From the NCBI GenBank assembly GCA_031283785.1, contig JAITBC010000403.1, positions 1 through 7,794 on the forward strand: 7,794 nt of DNA. Direction: 5' to 3'. The DNA is from Tannerella sp. Lineage in GTDB: Bacteria > Bacteroidota > Bacteroidia > Bacteroidales > Tannerellaceae. The position numbers were made by a program, and so were the translations under genes. Positions within the stretch are counted from its first letter, which is position 1, and every line of letters starts with the position of its first letter. The notes beneath the pieces were generated by a model that ran no database searches, was not told the origin of the DNA, and was given only the letters and a program-made list of their open reading frames with translations. Positions 1 through 6,529 of the stretch are shown one piece after another.

Positions 1-1916
1 TTTCCGTTTGTGTCGAGTATCAACCGCGCATAATATTTTTCCGCCGGCATATCTCTGAATGTCGCAATGCCGTTTTCAACAATAGCCTTCGCGACCGGCA
101 AACCGCTACTGTTGAGCAATTCCATAAAAGCCGGAACCGTATTGCCGCCGACTGCGGCGGCGACTGCTGCGGCTGCTGCGGCTGCGGCGTCCGGTATGCT
201 GTCTGCGGCTTCCGGTATGCTGGCGGAGGCGGCGTCCGGTATGCTGTCGGTGGCGGCCGGTATGCTGGAGGCGGCATCCGGCATCCGGTTACTGTTCCCG
301 GCTATCGGCATGTCGCCGGCGGCCGGCAGGCCTTGAATCGCAACGGTCAAATGTCCGTATTCCTTTTCGCTTTTGACTGTCATCGTGACTGATATGGAAT
401 CATTACAGTGGCCGTAGACGCCGTAAAGCATGGCGGAGTCGATCGTCAGGCGATATGTTTCTTCATAATTGAAAGGGCGAACGATGTTGTATGTCATTGC
501 AAGTACAGGATCTTCACCAAGTTCGAAATCCACCGCCTCCCATAAAGTGTCGACGCCCAGTTCCAGCATAAAAAATTCTTTCCGTACGTCCATAACGGGT
601 TCGTTAAACTTTACGGAAATGATGTCGTGCGGATTCATCGAGCCGGAGGGAGTAACCGCTACCTGAAGGGGTATGACCGGCGTTTTCGCTTCTTCCGTGT
701 TCAACGAATCGGCGGATGTTTCGGCATCAGGCCTCACTTTCGGAGGTTTTTTGCGTGGCGTTTTTTTCTTTTTCTTCTGCGCTGCATCCTTGTTCACCAG
801 CGTAAGCGTATCCGTTTGTAATTCGATCAGGTCTGGTATTGTGTCATTATTCTTCCAGTAGTTGACGCCGACCAGCAACGTGTCGATCTTATATATCATG
901 GAATCGAGAATCCAGTAGTTTATGGAAAAGCCTTCCTGACTTTCTCCGCGTTGAGTCACATACCACAATGAATCGCGCGGTTCGAAATTCAACGGCACGG
1001 GAACAGGAAACGTATCCATCGGCGCATTGAATTTAAGCGTGAAGATATAATCCTGCGGGCGTTCCGGCCGCAGCAGACGCTGGCGTGGCGTAATCGAGTC
1101 TTTAGAAAACCACAGGACAAGGTCATTCGGATAAAACAGTGTCTTTTCGACCATCAAAACCGTATCGAACGTAATCGTATCCCGCCATACCGTATCGGGC
1201 ACCATGCCACGTTCGCACGAAGGAATAATGACGGAATCAAAAAATGCCAGCGCCTCATCGTTATTCTTATCGTATGCATAGTTACGGTTTTTATCTTCGA
1301 CGGCAAAAAGATGATACGTGCCCGGCGAAACGTTGTGAATGGTAAACCGCCCCCGTTCGTCGGTCTTCGAGGTACGCAGAAACGGCGTCTTCGTAAATGC
1401 CGTGTCCGACAAATCGTTATGTATGCCGACGAGCATCCGCTGAACCGGCTCAAGGTCTTCCGCATTAATCAGCGTGCCGCTTATCTGCAACGTGTCCAGA
1501 ACATCGCCCGTCGAAAATGCAAAGCTGAAGTTTTCAAGCACATTTTTCTCATTATTATCGGTTATGGAGCTTGTGAAGTCGATCGTATAAGTCGTATTCT
1601 CTTTCAACGTGTCTTTCAGTTCGACCAGAATTTTCTTGCCGATACCCTGAATGAACGGATTCTGCTTCTGTGGAGGCGTGACGATCACATTCTCGGACGG
1701 GCTTTCCAACGTTATATACTCGTCAAAAAAAACTTCGATTTTCTTCCCGTCGAAACGCAACTGATTAATAGCCGGATTACTGGCTACGAATTCAGGCGGG
1801 TCCTCATCATAAGGGCCTCCGTTCGGATTACCTATGTTGGCGCATGCAAACATCAGGTAAAACAGCAAAAACACTGCCGTCAAACGTAGCATCATATATC
1901 GAACCTTATGTTTCAT
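1..1916 (-). CDS. Ig-like domain (SbsA/Big_5-type) lipoprotein, 3' end outside the window
   Basis: Minus-strand frame open from the ATG at 1916 to the left edge (638 residues, no stop). Residues 1-25 form a lipoprotein signal: basic start, hydrophobic stretch, then M-F-A-C with Cys25 as the likely lipidated residue, so it is probably envelope-anchored. Residues about 38-137 (DEDPPEF... to ...FSFAFSTG) resemble a bacterial Ig-like Big_5/SbsA domain. About 144-225 resembles a carboxypeptidase-regulatory-like beta domain (SKTDERGRFTIHNVSPGTY). About 380-413 is a Lys/Pro-rich linker with five consecutive Lys. About 419-510 looks like a second Ig-like domain (VAVTPSGSMNPHD...). Residues 545-591 are a Pro/Ala repeat, followed by another beta-type segment (VPAFMELLNSSGLPVAKA). 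An in-frame TAA shortly upstream limits the start; Met8 or Met9 are alternatives. It has its own promoter at 1940-1969. Family assignment is from recalled Bacteroidales homologues; the molecular role is unknown. Confidence 0.9.
   Translation of the reverse strand, partial: MKHKVRYMMLRLTAVFLLFYLMFACANIGNPNGGPYDEDPPEFVASNPAINQLRFDGKKIEVFFDEYITLESPSENVIVTPPQKQNPFIQGIGKKILVELKDTLKENTTYTIDFTSSITDNNEKNVLENFSFAFSTGDVLDTLQISGTLINAEDLEPVQRMLVGIHNDLSDTAFTKTPFLRTSKTDERGRFTIHNVSPGTYHLFAVEDKNRNYAYDKNNDEALAFFDSVIIPSCERGMVPDTVWRDTITFDTVLMVEKTLFYPNDLVLWFSKDSITPRQRLLRPERPQDYIFTLKFNAPMDTFPVPVPLNFEPRDSLWYVTQRGESQEGFSINYWILDSMIYKIDTLLVGVNYWKNNDTIPDLIELQTDTLTLVNKDAAQKKKKKTPRKKPPKVRPDAETSADSLNTEEAKTPVIPLQVAVTPSGSMNPHDIISVKFNEPVMDVRKEFFMLELGVDTLWEAVDFELGEDPVLAMTYNIVRPFNYEETYRLTIDSAMLYGVYGHCNDSISVTMTVKSEKEYGHLTVAIQGLPAAGDMPIAGNSNRMPDAASSIPAATDSIPDAASASIPEAADSIPDAAAAAAAAVAAAVGGNTVPAFMELLNSSGLPVAKAIVENGIATFRDMPAEKYYARLILDTNG
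146..287 (-). repeat. In-frame Ser-Ile-Pro-Asp-Ala-Ala repeat plus polyalanine tract
   Basis: Imperfect DNA repeat whose plus-strand core is (g/t)ccggtatgctg, recurring near 189, 210, 234 and 256 with a degenerate copy near 277. It is followed on the minus strand by a run of GCC/GCA codons (146-187). It encodes about five 7-8-residue units: MPDAAS, SIPAATD, SIPDAASA, SIPEAAD and SIPDAA. These lead into eight Ala, Val, three Ala, Val, Gly-Gly (residues 577-591). It lies between two beta-type segments and looks like a flexible or rod-like spacer. Every unit is a multiple of three, so copy-number change by slippage would keep the frame. Confidence 0.85.
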
Positions 1917-1939
1917 CCTTATATTGAATAATTATGGGA

Positions 1940-1969
1940 CAAAAGTATGAATTAATTGTTAATTGTCAA
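1940..1969 (-). promoter_or_regulatory. Bacteroidota-type promoter for the Ig-like lipoprotein
   Basis: On the minus strand a TACTTTTG box (1947 to 1940) matches the Bacteroidota -7 consensus TAnnTTTG. A TTG at 1969-1967 lies exactly 19 nt upstream, at the -33 position. The -33 element falls inside the last codons of the DUF2851 gene. The expected start site is a few bases below 1940, giving a leader of about 20 nt before the ATG at 1916. The element match is seen directly; activity is inferred. Confidence 0.65.
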
Positions 1970-3239
1970 TAACCCTGAAGCCGATTCTGCAATACAGGCA
2001 TTTTTTCCTGTCGCAATATTCGCGTCGTAACTGTATCAGCGCCTGCGTATCGCAGGCATTTATGACGGGAACGCCTGCATTTTCGAAAAAAGCGGCGATA
2101 CTGTTCCGTTCCGGCGGCAACCTCTCCAGGAAATTCAGCGCACGGTCGCAGTATGCCGGCAGGTTTCTCCTCTTTCCATAGGCGAAAAGCACGGGTATAA
2201 CCGTATTGATAAGGATAATGCTGATCGCATTTTTCCCCAGGGATTTCTTTTTTGCATCGGACGTATGGTGGAAATGATAATGCGTATGCCAGTATTCCGA
2301 CGTAGAGACGTCGAAGAATGATTTTATCTCATTCAAATCATCCGATTCCAGTATTGCGGCGAACAATACATCGTTGTTTATCCATACTGCAGCCGCCTGT
2401 GCAATCCTTACGTGTGGAAAGTTTACCGGACGTGTGCGGAGTTTTTTAAACAGAAAGCCATCCACGGGCTTGAGGCAATATTTTTTCCTTAAGAAATCAT
2501 ACTCTCGGCAGAGGGATGAACAGTAATGCCGGCAATCCGCATCTTCCGCATCTTCCGCATCCGGCAGCAGCCCGGCCTGGCCGAAAAGCAGCGCTTCGAT
2601 CTGCAAAGGGTTGTCGCGGTGTTTCAGGATATACTTATACGGCAAGCTTCGGGCAAGCCATTCGAAAGCGTCGCCGTTCGTCCCGAAGCCGAAATTACGC
2701 ATCAGGGTGATATAAAATATCTCGTTCCAGTCGTCCGCACAACGCTCAAGACGTGCAAAGATATCTGACGCCTTACGTTCGAGGCGTTCCGAGGCGAGCG
2801 CCGCCATCCAGTCGGACAGATATATCGCCGGAATACGGTAGATATGTCCGGCGCACGACACCGGCGTATCACGCGATAACAACCATGCAATATTTTCCTC
2901 GATCTTCTTCGGGATGCGCATGACGACCTGCGGAACAGGCTCGCTGTTTGTACGGTATACGGTCGTGTCATCAAGCCCGACGACATGCAGTATAACCGAA
3001 TCATATGCTTTATCTTTATGATGATCATGAGCCATCCAGTCGGATGCACGTTCGTGGATCTCCACATTGCCGGCCCACACATTTTTTCCTATACGTACTT
3101 TTGCATTAAAAAAATCAGGCCCTGCATCGGTATTCGGTATTCCGGCATCGATCACAAAAACGGGTATACCGTCCGTCGTAGCGAGGTCAGACTCCGCATA
3201 CAGCCGGTGTTTCCATACATATTGAAGCACTCGTTCCAT
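1959..3239 (-). CDS. DUF2851 family protein
   Basis: A 426-residue protein with the hallmarks of the Bacteroidota DUF2851 family. These include an N-terminal DAGIPNTDAGPDF block (31-43), WAGNVEIH (55-62), SDWMAHDHHKDKAYDSVILH (66-85), a central LRTRPVNFPHVRIAQAA block (267-283), SEYWHTHYHFHH (314-325), and a Cys-rich tail CDRKKCLYCRIG (409-420). Function is not established. The GPDF...NVEIH pattern is reminiscent of a PD-(D/E)XK nuclease core with His in place of the motif Lys, which is only an inference. A TGA three codons upstream fixes the ATG at 3239. There is no Shine-Dalgarno sequence, as is usual in this phylum. It is divergent from dapB. The next minus-strand gene begins 42 nt downstream but has its own promoter. 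Length is near what I recall for the family. Confidence 0.93.
   Translation of the reverse strand: MERVLQYVWKHRLYAESDLATTDGIPVFVIDAGIPNTDAGPDFFNAKVRIGKNVWAGNVEIHERASDWMAHDHHKDKAYDSVILHVVGLDDTTVYRTNSEPVPQVVMRIPKKIEENIAWLLSRDTPVSCAGHIYRIPAIYLSDWMAALASERLERKASDIFARLERCADDWNEIFYITLMRNFGFGTNGDAFEWLARSLPYKYILKHRDNPLQIEALLFGQAGLLPDAEDAEDADCRHYCSSLCREYDFLRKKYCLKPVDGFLFKKLRTRPVNFPHVRIAQAAAVWINNDVLFAAILESDDLNEIKSFFDVSTSEYWHTHYHFHHTSDAKKKSLGKNAISIILINTVIPVLFAYGKRRNLPAYCDRALNFLERLPPERNSIAAFFENAGVPVINACDTQALIQLRREYCDRKKCLYCRIGFRVIDN
2539..2565 (-). repeat. 9-bp tandem repeat encoding Asp-Ala-Glu units
   Basis: Two perfect copies of gcatcttcc (2539-2547, 2548-2556) and a third, diverged copy (2557-2565) on the plus strand. 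Within DUF2851 they encode DAEDAEDAD, around residues 227-235. The acidic run sits just before a Cys/His cluster, C-x-H-x-C-x3-C (236-244). This is a small in-frame expansion, probably in a surface loop. Confidence 0.8.
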
Positions 3240-3272
3240 AGAAAATCAAGTTAAATGTTAAACGTAAATGCA

Positions 3273-3280
3273 CAAATATA
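3273..3280 (-). promoter_or_regulatory. -7 promoter box for the DUF2851 gene
   Basis: Minus-strand TATATTTG is an exact fit to the Bacteroidota -7 consensus TAnnTTTG, about 33 nt before the ATG at 3239. No convincing TTTG lies at the -33 spacing, so the call rests on the -7 box and its position in a divergent intergenic region. Confidence 0.5.
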
Positions 3281-3293
3281 ATATATTTATTCC

Positions 3294-3301
3294 TATCTTT
3301 G
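3294..3301 (+). promoter_or_regulatory. -7 promoter box for dapB and the downstream operon
   Basis: Plus-strand TATCTTTG fits TAnnTTTG exactly and lies 23 nt before the dapB ATG, implying a short leader of under 20 nt. The -33 region has no clear TTTG. It is only 13 nt from the opposing -7 box at 3273-3280, so the two promoters must overlap. Confidence 0.55.
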
Positions 3302-3324
3302 CGAAGTTTGAATAATTATATTTT

Positions 3325-4083
3325 ATGAAAATAGCATTAATTGGTTATGGAAAGATGGGGCGCATCATTGAGCAGATCGCCCAAAAGAGAGGGCATGTCA
3401 TTGTATCGAAGATTGATGTAGATAATACTGCCGACTTTGATTCCGCCGCTTTCAGGTCGGCGGATGTAGCGATAGAATTTACGACGCCTTCAACGGCGTT
3501 CGATAATTATCAGAAATGTTTTGCCGCCGGTATGCCGGTAGTGTCGGGCACTACCGGATGGACTTCGCGCCTTGGAGAAATAAAAAAACAGTGCGAAGAT
3601 GAAGGGCGAACTTTTTTCTATGCATCGAATTTCAGTATCGGCGTAAATATCTTTTGCGCAGTAAACCGTTATCTGGCAAAATTGATGAACAGCTTCCCGT
3701 CGTACGACGTGAATATGACGGAAGTGCACCATATACATAAGCTGGATGCTCCGAGTGGAACGGGTATAACTCTTGCGGACGATATTATAAAAGAGATAAT
3801 CCGTAAAAAACAGTGGCGGCTTGCCGGTGAAGGCGAAAAACCGTTTGACACGGAGAACCCTGGAACCCTCGTCATTCACGCAATTCGAGAGGGTGAAACG
3901 CCGGGCATACATGAAATCCGCTACGAATCGGAGGTCGACAGCATAACCATCAAACATGATGCCAAAAGCCGTGCCGGATTTGCTCTTGGAGTAGTCATGG
4001 CCGCAGAATTTACCGCAGGGAAAAAAGGATTCCTCGGTATGGAGGAACTGCTGAAATTAATGGTATTCGTGGTTAGTGATTAA
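3325..4083 (+). CDS. dapB: 4-hydroxy-tetrahydrodipicolinate reductase DapB
   Basis: A 252-residue cytoplasmic enzyme that reduces 4-hydroxy-tetrahydrodipicolinate with NAD(P)H in the diaminopimelate/lysine pathway, feeding peptidoglycan and protein synthesis. The N-terminal Rossmann motif GYGKMGR (7-13) binds the nucleotide, EFTTPST (about 71-77) and SGTTGW (about 94-99) follow, and the catalytic/substrate signature EVHHIHKLDAPSGTG spans 133-147. His135 and Lys139 correspond to E. coli His159 and Lys163. Length is near the usual 240-275. An in-frame TAA at 3313-3315 and no earlier Met support the ATG at 3325. It has a -7 box just upstream and is probably the first gene of the plus-strand operon. 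Confidence 0.97.
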   Translation: MKIALIGYGKMGRIIEQIAQKRGHVIVSKIDVDNTADFDSAAFRSADVAIEFTTPSTAFDNYQKCFAAGMPVVSGTTGWTSRLGEIKKQCEDEGRTFFYASNFSIGVNIFCAVNRYLAKLMNSFPSYDVNMTEVHHIHKLDAPSGTGITLADDIIKEIIRKKQWRLAGEGEKPFDTENPGTLVIHAIREGETPGIHEIRYESEVDSITIKHDAKSRAGFALGVVMAAEFTAGKKGFLGMEELLKLMVFVVSD

Positions 4084-4132
4084 TCTTTAAATAAGGAAAT
4101 ATTACGTTTTTTGTTAAAGCAGTTATAATTAT

Positions 4133-4243
4133 ATGGAAGATAAGAAACTCGGAGATTTTATTCAGGAACGGAAGGTATATCTGAAAAATAAATCCGCCGA
4201 AATCCCTTTTTTATTAAGCGACAAATTTGAATTTAAATATTAA
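4133..4243 (+). CDS. Possible small protein, 36 residues, between dapB and lepB
   Basis: ATG at 4133 opens a short frame ending at TAA 4241-4243, beginning MEDKKLGDFIQERK and ending SDKFEFKY. It is highly charged, with no membrane segment, signal peptide or recognised domain. It ends 5 nt before the lepB ATG, so it could be translationally coupled to lepB, and it fills most of the 165-nt dapB-lepB gap. No Shine-Dalgarno is visible, but neighbours lack one too. Against it: it is short, AT-rich and has no known homologue to my recollection. It could also be an untranslated spacer or the remnant of a longer gene. Confidence 0.42.
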   Translation: MEDKKLGDFIQERKVYLKNKSAEIPFLLSDKFEFKY

Positions 4244-4248
4244 TTATC

Positions 4249-5670
4249 ATGGAATTAAAAAAAGTAGAAAAACGTCAGTGGATAAATTTCGGCATTTGGG
4301 CTGTTTTGTATGTGCTTTTCACCGTATGGATGGAGAATTGGTGGCTGCTGTCGGGGCTTATTGTACTTGCCGATATATATATCACAAAATTTATACCGTG
4401 GGGAGGATGGAAAAAATCATCAAACGCTAACGTGCAGAACGTGCTGAACTGGATCGATGATATAATGTTTGCATTGATTGCAGTATATATGATAAACATT
4501 TTTGTATTTCAAAACTATCAGATACCTTCGTCGTCTCTTGAAAAGACACTGCTTGTCGGCGACTACCTTTTTGTAAGCAAATTGAGTTACGGGCCGCGAG
4601 TGCCCAATACGCCCATTTCATTCCCACTCGTACAAAATACGTTGCCGGTACTGAACTGCAAATCGTATGTCGAGTGGCCGAACTGGGGCTATAAGCGCGT
4701 GAAAGGGCTGGGAGGCGTCAAACGTAATGATATTGTCGTCTTCAACTTTCCGGCCGGAGATACCGTCGCGCTAAACCAGTCCAACCCGGACTATTATACG
4801 TTACTGCATTATAACGGCCGTGAAGCGATCCGCCTGAACAGGGCCGAATACGGCGATATCGTATATCGCCCCGTCGATAAACGCGAGAATTATGTCAAAC
4901 GGTGTGTGGGAATGCCCGGCGATTCGCTTCGGATAATCGATAACCGGATATATATAAATGGAGAAGTGCTGCCCGACAGGAAAAATGTGCAGCATGTTTA
5001 TTATATTGAAACTGACGGGACGATTATCAAAGACGATATGTTCCGCCGCCTGAAAGTTAGTGCCGACGACCGCAAGCTTGTTTCGGAACGTACGAGGGAG
5101 ACGGATCCCTACTATCAGGCTTTATCTTATATCGGTTTTACGAAAAATGCCGACGGGCGCTATCCTCCCATTTACCGCGTACCGTTAACGACGGAAGCAG
5201 TTGAAATAGTAAAAAAAATGCCGTCCGTCCGCAAATTCGTCATTGAACCCGACCTGATAGGCGGCGATGTTTATCCTGTTGATTATGACTTGGGATGGAC
5301 GCGTGACAACTACGGCCCGATATGGATTCCCGAGAAAGGGGCAACGATCGAACTCAATGAGAAAAATCTTGCGTTATACCACCGTTGTATACATAACTAC
5401 GAAAACAACATGCTCGAAGTTGAAGCCGGCGGTTCTGTACGTATAAACGGAGAACCGGCTGCTACCTATACATTCAAATATGATTATTACTGGATGATGG
5501 GCGATAATCGTCATTGCAGCGCCGACAGTCGCTCATGGGGCTTTGTTCCTGAAGATCATATCGTAGGAAAACCTATACTGATCTGGTTGTCTTTAGACAA
5601 AGATCGCAATATCTTCGATGGCGGTATCCGCTGGAATCGAATATTCCGCAAGGTTGAAGCGTTTAACTAA
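4249..5670 (+). CDS. lepB: Signal peptidase I (S26 family), active form
   Basis: A 473-residue inner-membrane protease that removes signal peptides from exported proteins. Three hydrophobic segments are visible near 12-28, 31-48 and 70-88. The catalytic serine box follows as QIPSSSLEKTLLVGD, with Ser96 at the nucleophile position (the usual Met after it is Leu). Box C is VKRNDIVVFNFP (157-168). Box D is YVKRCVGMPGD (215-225), with Lys217 as the general base. Box E is GDNRHCSADSRSWG (418-431). All catalytic elements are intact. It is longer than E. coli LepB (324), mainly because about 190 residues lie between boxes D and E, a large lid I recall from Bacteroidales homologues. Starts 5 nt after the small ORF and ends 16 nt before a paralogue. 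Confidence 0.95.
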   Translation: MELKKVEKRQWINFGIWAVLYVLFTVWMENWWLLSGLIVLADIYITKFIPWGGWKKSSNANVQNVLNWIDDIMFALIAVYMINIFVFQNYQIPSSSLEKTLLVGDYLFVSKLSYGPRVPNTPISFPLVQNTLPVLNCKSYVEWPNWGYKRVKGLGGVKRNDIVVFNFPAGDTVALNQSNPDYYTLLHYNGREAIRLNRAEYGDIVYRPVDKRENYVKRCVGMPGDSLRIIDNRIYINGEVLPDRKNVQHVYYIETDGTIIKDDMFRRLKVSADDRKLVSERTRETDPYYQALSYIGFTKNADGRYPPIYRVPLTTEAVEIVKKMPSVRKFVIEPDLIGGDVYPVDYDLGWTRDNYGPIWIPEKGATIELNEKNLALYHRCIHNYENNMLEVEAGGSVRINGEPAATYTFKYDYYWMMGDNRHCSADSRSWGFVPEDHIVGKPILIWLSLDKDRNIFDGGIRWNRIFRKVEAFN

Positions 5671-5686
5671 CTCCCATCTGCAATAG

Positions 5687-6529
5687 ATGAAATCGGTTAT
5701 CCGATATATAATTATATTTACGGTGATAATTGTTACGGTTGTTGCCGTAAAATGGTTTTTAATCGGCTCTTATCGTATTACAAGCGATAAAATGAGTGAT
5801 ACGCTCAAAAACGGAGATTGTGTGTTGGTGAACAAACTGAAATGTAGCAGCAATCCCGGACGTAACCGTATCGTACTGTATAGTAGCCCCTTACGCCGCG
5901 ATGCCGTACATCCTCCACTTTTTATCGGAAGATGTATCGGAACGCCCGGCGACATTATCCAGATGGGCGTCGACGGGTTTCGTGTCAACGGACGCCTTCT
6001 TCCCGGCGCTCCGATGATGACACCCGTTTTCCGCATACGTAAAGATATAAAGGAACAGCTTCTGGCGACGATGGAATCGTTGCGTATACCGCTACGGGAA
6101 GTAAGTGAAGACTCTATCAACCTTACCCTCCGCCTGAGCCTGCGCGAAAAGGAACTGCTCAGCCGCAACCTTGCACAGGTCGTGCAGATAGAAATGCTGG
6201 ACGAACATTATATGGGATACGAATTTGTCGTTCCGCGTAAAGGAATTGCCGTTGATATGAACGAGACGTCGCTTATGGCGTGCAAAGAAGCAATCATGAA
6301 TGAGACAGGAGGCACGGCAGTCATACGCGACGGTAAATTGTATATACAGGGGAAGGAAAGAACTTCTTATTTTTTTTGTAAGGATTATTACTGGATATTG
6401 TCGGAAAATGAATCGAACGGCATTGATTCCCGTCATTTAGGCCTGATCCCCAAAGACCATGTCGCAGGAAATATATGGTACTGCTGGTATAGTAAAGATA
6501 TTTCCCGGCGTTTCGGAAAAATAAAATAA
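5687..6529 (+). CDS. Signal peptidase I-like paralogue lacking the catalytic dyad (predicted pseudoenzyme)
   Basis: A 280-residue protein with one N-terminal membrane segment (about 7-26). It aligns box by box with the LepB encoded just upstream. Box B is RITSDKMSDTLKNGD: Lys35 occupies the catalytic Ser position. Box D is FIGRCIGTPGD (79-89): Gly81 replaces the catalytic Lys. Box E is WILSENESNGIDSRHLG: SEN replaces GDN. Later lid motifs are shared, such as VVPRKGIAVDMNETSL against IWIPEKGATIELNEKN. The frame is uninterrupted and fold-defining Gly/Pro/Asp residues are kept, so it is unlikely to be decaying. Family: S26, probably with no peptidase activity; role unknown, perhaps a partner or regulator of LepB. 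A TAG immediately before the ATG fixes the start. Its stop abuts the WbqC start (TAAATG). Confidence 0.9.
   Translation: MKSVIRYIIIFTVIIVTVVAVKWFLIGSYRITSDKMSDTLKNGDCVLVNKLKCSSNPGRNRIVLYSSPLRRDAVHPPLFIGRCIGTPGDIIQMGVDGFRVNGRLLPGAPMMTPVFRIRKDIKEQLLATMESLRIPLREVSEDSINLTLRLSLREKELLSRNLAQVVQIEMLDEHYMGYEFVVPRKGIAVDMNETSLMACKEAIMNETGGTAVIRDGKLYIQGKERTSYFFCKDYYWILSENESNGIDSRHLGLIPKDHVAGNIWYCWYSKDISRRFGKIK

Noticed and set aside
67..336. Plus-strand Ala-rich ORF
   Set aside because: It is the antisense of the repeat inside the Ig-like lipoprotein; its composition comes from the repeated GC-rich codons and it has no recognisable domain.
1311..1889. 192-codon plus-strand ORF opposite the lipoprotein
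   Set aside because: The minus strand encodes a continuous lipoprotein with signal peptide and Ig-like domains over the same bases; the plus-strand product has no family features and no promoter.
4103..4110. TACGTTTT as a -7 box for the small ORF and lepB
   Set aside because: The last base differs from TAnnTTTG and no TTG lies at the -33 spacing; read-through from the dapB promoter is simpler.
4085..4119. CTTTAA/TTAAAG inverted repeat as a terminator after dapB
   Set aside because: The stem is only 6 bp, all but one pair A-T, with a loop over 20 nt and no following T run.
5687..6529. Calling the second S26 gene a pseudogene
   Set aside because: There is no frameshift or premature stop, the fold-defining motifs are kept and the operon spacing is tight; loss of catalysis fits a pseudoenzyme better than decay.
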